From: SSSZ01 sp036732025
GTDB lineage: Bacteria; Pseudomonadota; Gammaproteobacteria; Burkholderiales; Rhodocyclaceae
Assembly (NCBI GenBank): GCA_036732025.1
Contig: DAINDE010000022.1
Location: 1-64,000, forward strand
Reading direction: 5' to 3'
Length of the DNA: 64,000 bases
The notes beneath the pieces are model-generated. The model was given only the letters and a program-made list of their open reading frames with translations. It searched no databases and was not told where the DNA came from. The position numbers and the translations under genes were made by a program. Position 1 is the stretch's first letter. Each line of letters opens with the position of its first letter. Shown here piece by piece: positions 52,184 through 60,237 of this stretch.

Positions 52184-52968
52184 TGCGCTTGCTCCGTGCG
52201 CTTCAGAAGAAAGGTGGCGATGTGCTCGCCGGGCAGCGTGGGCTGGGAACGGCCTTCCTGCTGGTCCCGCCAGGCGGCGTGGCCGAGGATGTTCATCAGG
52301 CAGCCGCAGTCGGCACTGACCACCCGTTCGGCGCCGGTGGCTTTCAGGGCATCCACCTTGTCCTTGACCATGGCCCCGGAGATTTCCGGGTGCTTGACCG
52401 AGAAGGTGCCACCGAAACCGCAGCACTCGGCCTCGTGGTCCTGGCGGGCGACGGTGACCTGGCCAAGCTGGTCGAGGAGCGCCCGGCCGGTAAGATGGAC
52501 GCCCATTTCCCGGCGCGCCGAGCAGGAGGTGTGCAGCACCACCGTGGCCGGGGCGCCGCGATCCGCCAGCTTGATTCCCAGCACCTTGACCAGGAACTCG
52601 GTGAATTCGTAGATGCGCGCCGAAAGGGCTTCCGCCTTGGCCTTAAGGGCCGGGTCGGCGGCGAAGAGGCTTGGATAGTGGTGCTTCATCATGCCGGCGC
52701 AGGAGCCGGAGGGCACCACCACCGGCCAGGGCTCGGGGAAGAGATCGAGCTGGGTGCTGGCCACCTGCCGGGCCTGGTCGTGGAAGCCGCTGGTGTAGGC
52801 CGGCTGGCCGCAGCAGGTCTGGTCTGCGGGGAAGTGGACCCGCAGGCCCTCACGCTCCAGTAGGCGGATCGCGTCCAGGCCGGCGCCGGGGAAGAACTGG
52901 TCCACCACGCAGGTGGCGAAGAAGTAAACGTCCGTGGTGGGCGGAGCTGCCCGGCTAGGTTGGGTCAT
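52180..52968 (-). CDS. lldE: CCG-domain protein LldE/LutA
   Basis: A 262-residue subunit with two cysteine-rich CCG domains (QTCCGQPAYTSG and ECCGFGGTF) and HTSCSARREMG. It is the first gene of the leftward lactate operon. The ATG at 52968 is preceded by GAGGAGGCTCC. Its promoter carries an LldR-type operator just after the inferred start site. No lactate permease gene is in the window. Confidence 0.93.
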   Translation of the reverse strand: MTQPSRAAPPTTDVYFFATCVVDQFFPGAGLDAIRLLEREGLRVHFPADQTCCGQPAYTSGFHDQARQVASTQLDLFPEPWPVVVPSGSCAGMMKHHYPSLFAADPALKAKAEALSARIYEFTEFLVKVLGIKLADRGAPATVVLHTSCSARREMGVHLTGRALLDQLGQVTVARQDHEAECCGFGGTFSVKHPEISGAMVKDKVDALKATGAERVVSADCGCLMNILGHAAWRDQQEGRSQPTLPGEHIATFLLKRTEQAQ

Positions 52969-53014
52969 GGAGCCTCCTCGCTTGATTCGTGCCGTGAAGT
53001 AATGCACGGTAAAA

Positions 53015-53025
53015 TGGTCAAACCA
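53015..53025. promoter_or_regulatory. LldR operator 1
   Basis: A perfect TGGT-N3-ACCA (TGGTCAAACCA), the core recognised by FadR/PdhR/LldR-type GntR regulators. It is centred about 17 bases downstream of the inferred lldE start site. Confidence 0.72.
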
Positions 53026-53043
53026 ATTTATCGGTTTTTATGA

Positions 53044-53072
53044 AATGTACGATATATCCGTTAGTTAGTCAA
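53044..53072 (-). promoter_or_regulatory. Promoter of lldEFG
   Basis: On the minus strand TTGACT (53067-53072), a 17-base spacer and TACATT (53044-53049). The inferred start is near 53037, about 70 bases before the lldE ATG. Confidence 0.65.
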
Positions 53073-53095
53073 ACATATTGGGGATTTCCCAGCCC

Positions 53096-53124
53096 TTGCG
53101 ATTCCCTTGTTGCTTGGTTAAAAT
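53096..53124 (+). promoter_or_regulatory. Promoter of lldR-ppsA
   Basis: TTGCGA (53096-53101), a 17-base spacer and TAAAAT (53119-53124). The inferred start, near 53131, falls inside operator 2. Confidence 0.5.
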
Positions 53125-53128
53125 TGCA

Positions 53129-53139
53129 TGGTCTTACCA
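53129..53139. promoter_or_regulatory. LldR operator 2
   Basis: A second perfect TGGT-N3-ACCA (TGGTCTTACCA). It overlaps the inferred lldR start site and lies about 97 bp upstream of the lldE start, 114 bp centre to centre from operator 1. Confidence 0.72.
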
Positions 53140-53171
53140 ATCGTGCGCAAGTTTTCCTCCGACGATCCATC

Positions 53172-53978
53172 ATGCCCCAGACCAAGCTGCAGGTTCCCCG
53201 CATCTCCGACGCCATCGCCGCGTCCCTGGAGCGCCGCATCCTGGAAGGCTCCCTCAAGCCGGGGGACCGTCTGCCGCCGGAGCGGGAACTGGCCGTCGAA
53301 CTGGGCGTGTCGCGCCCTTCCCTGCGCGAGGCGATCCAGAAGCTCGCCTCCAAGGGCATGGTGCAGAGCCGCCAGGGGGGCGGCACCTTCGTCACCGACC
53401 GCCTGGAAGCGACCTTCATCGACCCCTGGCGCGACATGCTGGGCGCCCACCCCAACCTGCGGGAGGATCTCCTGGAGTTCCGCCGCATGCTGGAGGGGCA
53501 GGCCGCCGAATGGGCCGCCGAGCGGGCCACGGAAGCTGACCATCTCCGTCTGGACCAGGCTTTCGAAGAATTGGCCGACGCCTTCGCCAGCGATGACATG
53601 AGCCGCCGCTCGGCGTCCGACATCGGTTTTCACCAGGTGATCTGCGAGGCCAGCCACAACGCCATGGTCGGCCACCTGTCGTCGGCGCTGTTCCGCCTGC
53701 TGCACGACAACATCCACCTCAACCTGGGGGAACTGCGCAACGTCCCCGGGGCCACCAACCTGCTGCATTCCCAGCATGCCGCCCTCTACAAGGCCATCCG
53801 CGAAAGGAAGCCGGCGGCGGCCCGGGCGGCGGCGGAAACCCACATCGCCTTCGTCCAGGAAACCCTGGCCCAGTCGCTGCGCACCGCCGCCCGGCGGGAA
53901 AGCGCCGCCCGCCGCCTGGGCGGGGCCGCCCTGGCCGGCGATGAACCGATTTTCAATCCCACCATTGAACAACTCTGA
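53172..53978 (+). CDS. lldR: GntR-family (FadR subfamily) regulator LldR
   Basis: A 268-residue regulator with a winged helix-turn-helix (about 8-75: LKPGDRLPPERELAVELGVS and RPSLREAIQKL). The all-helical FCD ligand domain is at about 95-235, with the metal/ligand His in FHQVICEASHN and NLLHSQHAAL. The LldR call is supported by divergence from lldEFG and by two TGGT-N3-ACCA operators between them. ppsA begins 12 bases after its stop, implying cotranscription. ATG at 53172 fits the family start. Confidence 0.88.
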   Translation: MPQTKLQVPRISDAIAASLERRILEGSLKPGDRLPPERELAVELGVSRPSLREAIQKLASKGMVQSRQGGGTFVTDRLEATFIDPWRDMLGAHPNLREDLLEFRRMLEGQAAEWAAERATEADHLRLDQAFEELADAFASDDMSRRSASDIGFHQVICEASHNAMVGHLSSALFRLLHDNIHLNLGELRNVPGATNLLHSQHAALYKAIRERKPAAARAAAETHIAFVQETLAQSLRTAARRESAARRLGGAALAGDEPIFNPTIEQL

Positions 53979-53989
53979 AAGGACTCGGC

Positions 53990-56365
53990 ATGGAAGCCCT
54001 CGTCATCCCCTTTGAAAAGCTGCGCATGACCGACGTGGACAAGGTCGGCGGCAAGAACGCCTCACTCGGCGAAATGATCAGCCAGCTCGCCGACACCGGC
54101 GTGCGCGTGCCCGGGGGCTTTGCCACGACGGCCCATGCCTACCGCCTGTTCCTCGCCCAGTCCGGCCTCGACAAGAAAATCAATGCCACCCTCGATGCCC
54201 TCGACGTCGAGGACGTCAACGCCCTGGTCAAGACCGGCGCCGAGATCCGCCAGTCGATCCTCGACACTCCCTTTCCGATGGAGCTGACCATCGCCATCAC
54301 CGAGCAGTACCAGCGCCTGGTGGCGGAATCCGGCGACGACATGTCCTTCGCCGTGCGCTCCTCCGCCACCGCGGAAGACCTTCCCGACGCTTCCTTCGCC
54401 GGCCAGCAGGAGACCTTCCTCAATATCGTCGGCCTGGAAAACATCATGCACGCCATCAAGGAGGTCTTTGCCTCCCTGTACAACGACCGCGCCATTTCCT
54501 ACCGGGTGCACAAGGGCTTCGTCCATGCCGACGTCGCCCTTTCCGCCGGCATCCAGCGCATGGTGCGCTCCGACAAGGGTGCCGCCGGCGTCATGTTCAC
54601 CCTCGATACCGAATCCGGCTACCGCGACGCCGTCTTCGTCACATCTTCCTACGGCCTCGGCGAAACCGTCGTCCAGGGCGCCGTGAACCCGGACGAGTTC
54701 TACGTGCACAAGCCCATGCTGGCCGCCGGCAAGCACGCCGTGGTGCGCCGCAACCTGGGCTCCAAGATGATCAAGATGGTCTTCGCCGCCGAGAAGGTCG
54801 CCGGCAAGTCCACCGTCACCGAGGACGTGGCCGAGTCCCTGCGCCACCAGTTCTCCATCAGCGACGCGGAAGTCCTCGAACTCGCCCGCTACGCCGTCAT
54901 CATCGAGCAGCACTACGGCCGCCCCATGGACATCGAATGGGGCAAGGACGGCGGCGACGGCAAGCTCTACATCCTGCAGGCCCGCCCGGAAACCGTGCAG
55001 TCCCAGTCCAGCGCCGGCAAGATCGAGAAATTCACCTTGAAGCAGTTCTCCAAGGTCCTCGCCTCCGGCCGCGCCATCGGCCAGAAGATCGGCATCGGCC
55101 CGGTGCGCATCGTCCATGACCCCAAGGAAATGGACAAGGTGCAGCAGGGCGACGTGCTGGTGGCCGACATGACCGACCCCAACTGGGAGCCGGTGATGAA
55201 GCGGGCTTCGGCCATCGTCACCAACCGCGGCGGCCGCACCTGCCACGCCGCCATCATCGCCCGCGAACTGGGCATCCCCGCCATCGTCGGCTGCGGCGAC
55301 GCCACCCAGACCTTGAACGACGGCGACGTCGTCACCGTCTCCTGCACCGAGGGCGACACCGGCCACGTCTATCGCGGCAAGCTGGACTACGAAGTGGTTA
55401 CCCGCGACATCTCCGCCATGCCGGAGGTGCCGGTCAAGGTCATGATGAACGTCGGCAACCCCGAACTGGCCTTCGAATTCGCCCAGTTGCCCAACGCCGG
55501 CGTCGGCCTGGCCCGGGTCGAGTTCATCATCAACAACGTCATCGGCATCCACCCCAAGGCCATCCTCGACGTGGAGCGCCTGCCGGCCTCCAAGCGCGAG
55601 GAAATCAAGCGCCGCGCCCGGGGCTACGCCAGCCCGAAGGACTTTTTCGTCGAGAAGCTGGTGGAAGGCGTCGCCACCATCGGCGCCGCCTTCTGGCCCA
55701 ACCCGGTGATCGTCCGCCTCTCCGACTTCAAATCCAACGAGTACCGTAAACTTCTCGGCGGCGAGCTCTACGAGCCGGAAGAAGAAAACCCCATGCTCGG
55801 CTTCCGCGGCGCCTCCCGCTACATCGCCAACACCTTCGAGGACTGCTTCGAGATGGAATGCCGCGCCATGAAGCGGGTGCGCGAGGAGATGGGCCTGACC
55901 AACGTGCAACTGATGGTGCCCTTTGTGCGCACCCTGGGCGAAGGCCAGGCGGTGGTCGACCTGCTGGCCGAGCACGGTTTGAAGCAGGGCGAGAACGACC
56001 TGAAGCTCATCATGATGTGCGAAATCCCCTCCAACGCCCTGCTGGCCGACGATTTCCTCAAGATCTTCGACGGCTTCTCCATCGGCTCCAACGACCTGAC
56101 CCAGCTCACCCTGGGCCTGGACCGGGACTCCGGCCTCGTCGCCAACCTCTTCGACGAGCGCGACCCCGCCGTCAAGATGCTGCTCGCCATGGCCATCTCC
56201 GCCGCCAACAAGGCCGGCAAATACATCGGCATCTGCGGCCAGGGTCCTTCCGACCACCCGGACCTCGCCGAGTGGCTGATGGACCAGGGCATCTCCTCCA
56301 TTTCGCTGAACCCGGATACGGTGGTGGATACCTGGACGCGGCTGGCGCAGCACAAGAAGGGCTGA
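53990..56365 (+). CDS. ppsA: Phosphoenolpyruvate synthase
   Basis: Makes PEP from pyruvate and ATP, the gluconeogenic entry for lactate. The 791-residue protein has the N-terminal ATP-grasp domain (KVGGKNASLGEM, then FAVRSSATAEDLPDASFAGQ). The swivelling His domain is GGRTCHAAIIARELG, with catalytic His419 and the regulatory Thr417 target of PpsR. The C-terminal PEP/pyruvate barrel contains SIGSNDLTQLTLGLDRDSG. It is followed by a terminator. Confidence 0.98.
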   Translation: MEALVIPFEKLRMTDVDKVGGKNASLGEMISQLADTGVRVPGGFATTAHAYRLFLAQSGLDKKINATLDALDVEDVNALVKTGAEIRQSILDTPFPMELTIAITEQYQRLVAESGDDMSFAVRSSATAEDLPDASFAGQQETFLNIVGLENIMHAIKEVFASLYNDRAISYRVHKGFVHADVALSAGIQRMVRSDKGAAGVMFTLDTESGYRDAVFVTSSYGLGETVVQGAVNPDEFYVHKPMLAAGKHAVVRRNLGSKMIKMVFAAEKVAGKSTVTEDVAESLRHQFSISDAEVLELARYAVIIEQHYGRPMDIEWGKDGGDGKLYILQARPETVQSQSSAGKIEKFTLKQFSKVLASGRAIGQKIGIGPVRIVHDPKEMDKVQQGDVLVADMTDPNWEPVMKRASAIVTNRGGRTCHAAIIARELGIPAIVGCGDATQTLNDGDVVTVSCTEGDTGHVYRGKLDYEVVTRDISAMPEVPVKVMMNVGNPELAFEFAQLPNAGVGLARVEFIINNVIGIHPKAILDVERLPASKREEIKRRARGYASPKDFFVEKLVEGVATIGAAFWPNPVIVRLSDFKSNEYRKLLGGELYEPEEENPMLGFRGASRYIANTFEDCFEMECRAMKRVREEMGLTNVQLMVPFVRTLGEGQAVVDLLAEHGLKQGENDLKLIMMCEIPSNALLADDFLKIFDGFSIGSNDLTQLTLGLDRDSGLVANLFDERDPAVKMLLAMAISAANKAGKYIGICGQGPSDHPDLAEWLMDQGISSISLNPDTVVDTWTRLAQHKKG

Positions 56366-56392
56366 CATCCGCCGGCGCGAGCCAATGGCCAG

Positions 56393-56415
56393 GGCCGGGG
56401 CAACCCGGCCTTTTT
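56393..56415 (+). terminator. Terminator of lldR-ppsA
   Basis: A 7-bp stem GGCCGGG/CCCGGCC closed by a GCAA tetraloop and followed by TTTTTCTTT, 28 bases after the ppsA stop. Confidence 0.88.
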
Positions 56416-56483
56416 CTTTCGGAGGAAGCGAACGGCGGTGGGGGGCGGTGTGTGCCCCGCCGGCAGCGATGGCGACGCCAATG

Positions 56484-56512
56484 AAAATGGGCACCGTGAT
56501 GGTGCCCATTTT
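56484..56512 (-). terminator. Terminator of the tRNA-Ala/tRNA-Glu transcript
   Basis: A perfect 12-bp stem (AAAATGGGCACC and its complement) with a 5-base loop. Its A/T ends give a U-tract on either strand. It lies 10 bases beyond the 3' end of tRNA-Glu. Confidence 0.8.
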
Positions 56513-56522
56513 GCTGTGTTCT

Positions 56523-56598
56523 TGGCGTCCCCACGGGGATTCGAACCCCGGTTACCGCCGTGAAAGGGCGGTGTCCTAGGCCTCTAGACGATGGGGAC
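56523..56598 (-). tRNA. tRNA-Glu (anticodon TTC)
   Basis: A 76-base cloverleaf with encoded CCA. The acceptor GTCCCCA pairs with TGGGGAC. The anticodon stem is CCGCC/GGCGG with loop CTTTCAC, giving TTC. The T arm is GGTTCGAATCC. It is transcribed after tRNA-Ala. Confidence 0.97.
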
Positions 56599-56630
56599 CC
56601 GGACGGTGCTGCGTTTCTTTCACGGTTGCT

Positions 56631-56706
<76 letters not shown>

Positions 56707-56725
56707 GTGCCGCGAAAGAGCGCGC

Positions 56726-56731
56726 ATTATA
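56726..56731 (-). promoter_or_regulatory. -10 box of the tRNA-Ala/tRNA-Glu promoter
   Basis: A perfect TATAAT on the minus strand, followed by a GCGCGCTC discriminator typical of stringently controlled stable-RNA promoters. No convincing -35 hexamer was found. Confidence 0.65.
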
Positions 56732-56806
56732 GGGAAAAGGCGAAAGGAGGGGAACCCTTTGGCCGCATCTTTTTTGCGGGCGGGTGGGTTCCGGGATCGC
56801 GTTTTC

Positions 56807-57391
56807 TCAGGGCGCCTCGCGGCAATCCACCTCGAATTCCCCGGCATAGCGAAACACTTGTCCGAAGAGGGGGTGGATCAGCCGGAAATCCATGGCGAAG
56901 CGGGTTTCGCCGATGGCTTCCTCGATGATGCGGGTGTGGCCGAGGACCAGGCTTTCGGGGATGGGCAACAGCAGCGGCCCGAATCTGGCCACGAAGCGCA
57001 CGCCCCGGTAGTGGAGGCGGCCGTCCGCCACGTGGACGGCCATCTGCAGACCCAGGACCGGATTGACGAATTCGATGACCTCGTTGCCACCGGCGGCGAC
57101 CCAGAAGCTGTTGAAATGGATGACTTGTCCGTCGGGGTACGTGATAGTGCGCCGCCAGTACTGGCGGTCGCCGACGACCCGCTTGTCGACCACGGTCGCC
57201 ACCTGCCGGCCGCGGCGGTGGACGAGGGCGCCGAGGCGGCGCAGCAGGCTCAGGCAGGGTTGCATGAAGCCCGGGTACTCGATGTCCATGTGGCCACTGT
57301 CCCGGGTCGTGCCGAAACGGTAGTGGGCCTGCAGGGCGGGGGGAAGGCGCTCCCAGTCGGCGCCCAGGGCTTGCTGCATGAGGCTGTCCAT
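56807..57391 (-). CDS. DUF4166-type protein
   Basis: A 194-residue protein resembling DUF4166, a domain sometimes fused to NAD-dependent epimerases. It starts MDSLMQQALGADWERLPPAL and contains RRTITYPDGQVIHFNSFW and GPLLLPIPESLVLGHTRI. The function is unknown. Ribosome site GGGAG lies seven bases before the ATG. It is the last gene of a four-gene leftward unit; the epimerase-like gene two positions upstream is a plausible partner. Its first 142 bases are also open in the frame of the upstream DUF2269-like gene. Confidence 0.8.
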   Translation of the reverse strand: MDSLMQQALGADWERLPPALQAHYRFGTTRDSGHMDIEYPGFMQPCLSLLRRLGALVHRRGRQVATVVDKRVVGDRQYWRRTITYPDGQVIHFNSFWVAAGGNEVIEFVNPVLGLQMAVHVADGRLHYRGVRFVARFGPLLLPIPESLVLGHTRIIEEAIGETRFAMDFRLIHPLFGQVFRYAGEFEVDCREAP

Positions 57392-57867
57392 GATGCGGCT
57401 CCCGGAAACTGTTTGAAGACCATCAGCGCCACCACGAGCACCATGGAGAGGAAGGCAGGGACGCCCAGCCAGAACCAGCGGCGTGCCAGGCGCCAGTAGA
57501 GCGGCGGCAGCACGGTGGCGTCGGCGACGGCTCGGGCGGCGATGCGCTGCATGCGGATCTGCAGCCAGACCACCGGCAGCCAGCAGGCGCCGGCCAGGGC
57601 GAAGAGGAAGAGGCTGGCCGCGATCCACGGCGTCGCCAGGGGCAGGCCGAGGAGATGCACCATCCATAGGCCGCTGATGGGCTGGAGGATGACGGTGGGC
57701 GTGGTGAAGATCCAGTCTGCCAGGACTACGTGGCGGTTGGTGACGGCGATGTGGGCGACATTGCCGCTGCGGTCGGCCATCCATTTGTAGAAGGCGCTCC
57801 CCAGGCCGGTGCCGAAGAGCAGCACCATGCTGAGGATGTGCAGGGTCTTGAGGAGGGTGTAGGTCAT
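57250..57867 (-). CDS. DUF2269-like membrane protein with an unusual C-terminal extension
   Basis: The first 155 residues look like DUF2269 membrane proteins: four hydrophobic helices, LKTLHILSMVLLFGTGLGSA at the start, then VLQPISGLWM and a VALMVFKQF end. After that the frame stays open for 50 low-complexity residues that simply shadow the DUF4166 gene. A typical member would stop near VFK, so either the stop was lost (natural or sequencing frameshift) or the overlap is real. It starts by ATGA overlap with the gene upstream. Confidence 0.72.
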   Translation of the reverse strand: MTYTLLKTLHILSMVLLFGTGLGSAFYKWMADRSGNVAHIAVTNRHVVLADWIFTTPTVILQPISGLWMVHLLGLPLATPWIAASLFLFALAGACWLPVVWLQIRMQRIAARAVADATVLPPLYWRLARRWFWLGVPAFLSMVLVVALMVFKQFPGAASWTASCSKPWAPTGSAFPPPCRPTTVSARPGTVATWTSSTRASCNPA

Positions 57868-58730
57868 GACGGGCTCCTGGCGGGAAAGGCGTCGGCAAAG
57901 AACAGGGGGGCCGCGAAGGCCTGGGGCCGGCGGCCGAGGAAGCGGGCCAGGGGGGCGGCATCGGCCTGGTAGCCGGTCTGCAGCATGCGCAGGTTTTCCG
58001 GTTGCAGCAGCGGGTGGATGCGGCGGCCCAGGTGGGCGAGGGCCAGCGCCAGCCGGAAGGGGACCCGCAGCAGGGGCGCCGGCGGCAGGCCCCGGGCCAG
58101 GCGCATGCGCCGCAGCCATTCGGCGAAGGTGACGGTCTCGTCGCCGACGATGTCCAGCGTCTGCCGCGCCCGAGGGGTGGCGAGGCTGTGCAGGACCGTC
58201 GCCACCACGTCGCCGATGTGGACCGGCTGCAGCGCCTGCTGCCCATCGCCGATCACCGGGATCATGGGCAGGGCGGCCAGGCGCAGGAACAGTTCGGCGC
58301 TGCCGCCACCCCGGCCGTAGATGAGCGACGGGCGCAGCACGAACCAGTCGAGGTCGAGGCTGCGCAGGCAGTCGTCGGCGGCGCGCTTGCTCAGGTGGTA
58401 GGCGGAAAAGGCGGTCGCATCGGCACCGAGCGCCGAGATCTGCACCACCCGCCGGATGCCGGCCTCGGCGCAGGCCCGGAAGAGGGCGGAGGGCGCAGCG
58501 GCGTGCAGGGACTCGAAACGCTGGCTGCCGCATTCGCCGATGATGCCGACACTGTTGATGACGGCGTCGATGCCGCGCAGATGGGGCTGCCAGTCGGCCG
58601 GCGAAAGCAGGCGGCGGAAATCGACGCCCTGGCGGCGGGAGGCGGGCGTCACCCGATGGCCGGCCGCTGCCAGGGCGGTGGTGACGTTGCGGCCGATGAA
58701 GCCGGAGGCGCCGGTGAGCAGGACGTTCAT
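57864..58730 (-). CDS. NAD(P)-binding SDR/epimerase-like protein
   Basis: A 288-residue Rossmann-fold protein of the extended/atypical SDR group. The nucleotide motif is LLTGASGFIGRNV at the N-terminus, followed by VQISALGADATAFSAYHLSK (Tyr/Lys catalytic pair) and FVLRPSLIYGRGG. It resembles NDUFA9-like and TMR-type epimerases. The substrate is unknown. It overlaps the neighbour on each side by four bases, so the unit is probably translated as one operon. Confidence 0.83.
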   Translation of the reverse strand: MNVLLTGASGFIGRNVTTALAAAGHRVTPASRRQGVDFRRLLSPADWQPHLRGIDAVINSVGIIGECGSQRFESLHAAAPSALFRACAEAGIRRVVQISALGADATAFSAYHLSKRAADDCLRSLDLDWFVLRPSLIYGRGGGSAELFLRLAALPMIPVIGDGQQALQPVHIGDVVATVLHSLATPRARQTLDIVGDETVTFAEWLRRMRLARGLPPAPLLRVPFRLALALAHLGRRIHPLLQPENLRMLQTGYQADAAPLARFLGRRPQAFAAPLFFADAFPARSPS

Positions 58731-59071
58731 GGCCGGCTCCCCGGTTGCCGCGGCACGGCCACGAACCGCCCCAGGCGCCTGCCGATGGCCTGCAGGCCGA
58801 TGAGCAGGCCGGCCAGGGCCGCCATGAAGGCGAGGCGCAGGCTGTCCAGGGGGTTGGCGAAGGCGGTGGCCATATCCACCGTCAGCACGAGGAGCAGGGG
58901 GGCGATGAGCAGCATCACCCGGGTGTAGCTCAACCAGAAAGCGGCGGCCTGATCGTCCGGGCAGATACGGGCGAGGACATTGACGAGGGGCAGCGCCAGC
59001 GCGCGCAGCACGGCCAGGCTGAGGGCCGTGCTGACGAGGGCCTTGGCGAGCAGGAGGAGATAGGCGTCCAT
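58727..59071 (-). CDS. Small membrane protein of unknown function
   Basis: A 114-residue protein with about three hydrophobic helices (LLLLAKALVSTALSLAVL, VMLLIAPLLLVLTV and LAFMAALAGLLIGLQAIG). I do not recognise a family. It is the first gene of the leftward unit leading to the SDR, DUF2269 and DUF4166 genes. The start is preceded by CAGGAGCCTTCC. A perfect 12-base palindrome (TTTCGATCGAAA, 59135-59146) lies 64 bases before it and may be a regulator site. Confidence 0.68.
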   Translation of the reverse strand: MDAYLLLLAKALVSTALSLAVLRALALPLVNVLARICPDDQAAAFWLSYTRVMLLIAPLLLVLTVDMATAFANPLDSLRLAFMAALAGLLIGLQAIGRRLGRFVAVPRQPGSRP

Positions 59072-59160
59072 GGAAGGCTCCTGAGGTGTGAAGGGAGCCC
59101 CCAGTCTGGCGGTGGCCGGACGGGAAATCTTCCATTTCGATCGAAACGGAGCATGTTTCG

Positions 59161-59184
59161 GCTCCGGAAAGATCATTCCGGAGC
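59161..59184. repeat. 9-bp perfect inverted repeat after the AraC-type gene
   Basis: GCTCCGGAA and its complement TTCCGGAGC are separated by six bases, 15 bases after the regulator's stop. There is no T-run. It could be a weak terminator or an operator for the small-membrane-protein operon. Confidence 0.5.
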
Positions 59185-59198
59185 AATAAGCCGCCGCA

Positions 59199-60233
59199 TC
59201 AGCGGGTGGCGGCGGTATTCAGCTTGCGGTACTGGCCCGGGGTCATGCCCTCGATTTCGCGGAATGCTTCGTAGAAGTTCGACTGGGAGGTGAAGCCGAC
59301 GCCCAGCCCCACCGAGAGGACGGAAGCGGAGGGTTCGGCGCGAAGCATGGCCCTGGCGGCAGCGACGCGCTGCTCGCGCAGGTAGCGGGAAAAGCCCTTG
59401 CCCAGCCGGGCATTCATCAGTTCCGACAACTGGTGGGGGCTGAGGTCCAGGCGCTCCGCCAGGCGCGGCAGGCTGAGGTCGGCGTCCATGTAGAGCCGCT
59501 CGGACCGCATGAGGTCGTCGAGCCGGGCCAGGGCAGCCTCGCAATCCACGTTGGCAAGGGTGGAATTGGCGTAGGCCGCCTGGGCGGTTTCGCGGACATC
59601 GTCGGACAACTGCGGGCGCAGGCCGAGGGTCGTCTGCACCAGGAGGAAGGCGAGACCGATGGCGATGGCGTAGAGTTCGTAGAACAGCTTCCCCGGCAGG
59701 GTGGCCTGGGCGAGGCCCAGGGCCGACACCCCGGTGGCGATGGCAAAGACGGCCCCCAGCAGGAGCATTTCCAGGGGGAAGCGGGCCCGCTCGCGGCGCA
59801 GGGCGTGGAGGCTGCGCCCCAGCCACGCCAGGTAGCCGGCGCCGACGATGAAGGCCAGCGGCAGGGCCAGGTCCACCGGCAGCAGGGGGGCGAGGGCCAA
59901 GGGCAGTCCGTGCCAGAGCAGCCGCGGCCGGAGGGTGGGGACGTTCCGCGGGCACAGGAGCGGCTGGCTGAAAAGGTAGAAGGCCGGCGCCACCGCGAAC
60001 AGGGTCAGGCGGTAGGGCAGGGCGGCGATCCAGGGCTGGTCGAGGTAGAGCCAGGAGAAATGCGCCAGTTGCAGGCCACCCAGCGCCAGCAGGAGCAGCA
60101 GCCCCATCAGCCTCGATACCGGCTGCCCCCGGTAATGTTCGCCACGGAAATGCGTCATCGCCAGCGTCAGGGCGCTGAACAGGGAAAAGCCGATCAGGAG
60201 CAGGGCAAGGGCGGTCATGGCGGTTGGCGGCAT
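59199..60233 (-). CDS. Membrane-anchored AraC-family regulator
   Basis: A 344-residue protein with about seven hydrophobic helices in residues 1-205. A cytoplasmic AraC-type double helix-turn-helix follows (about 240-344: LSLPRLAERLDLSPHQLSEL and VGLGVGFTSQSNFYEAFREI, then GMTPGQYRK). This 7TM-AraC layout implies direct sensing at the membrane. Likely targets are itself or the operon just downstream (58727 and on), judged only by position. ATG at 60218 is an alternative start. It begins four bases after the stop of the TRIC-like gene. Confidence 0.85.
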   Translation of the reverse strand: MPPTAMTALALLLIGFSLFSALTLAMTHFRGEHYRGQPVSRLMGLLLLLALGGLQLAHFSWLYLDQPWIAALPYRLTLFAVAPAFYLFSQPLLCPRNVPTLRPRLLWHGLPLALAPLLPVDLALPLAFIVGAGYLAWLGRSLHALRRERARFPLEMLLLGAVFAIATGVSALGLAQATLPGKLFYELYAIAIGLAFLLVQTTLGLRPQLSDDVRETAQAAYANSTLANVDCEAALARLDDLMRSERLYMDADLSLPRLAERLDLSPHQLSELMNARLGKGFSRYLREQRVAAARAMLRAEPSASVLSVGLGVGFTSQSNFYEAFREIEGMTPGQYRKLNTAATR

Positions 60234-60237
60234 GGCT

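Noticed and set aside
54062..56509. 815-codon minus-strand frame opposite ppsA
   Set aside because: Antisense shadow produced by strong third-position GC bias; ppsA is unambiguous on the plus strand.
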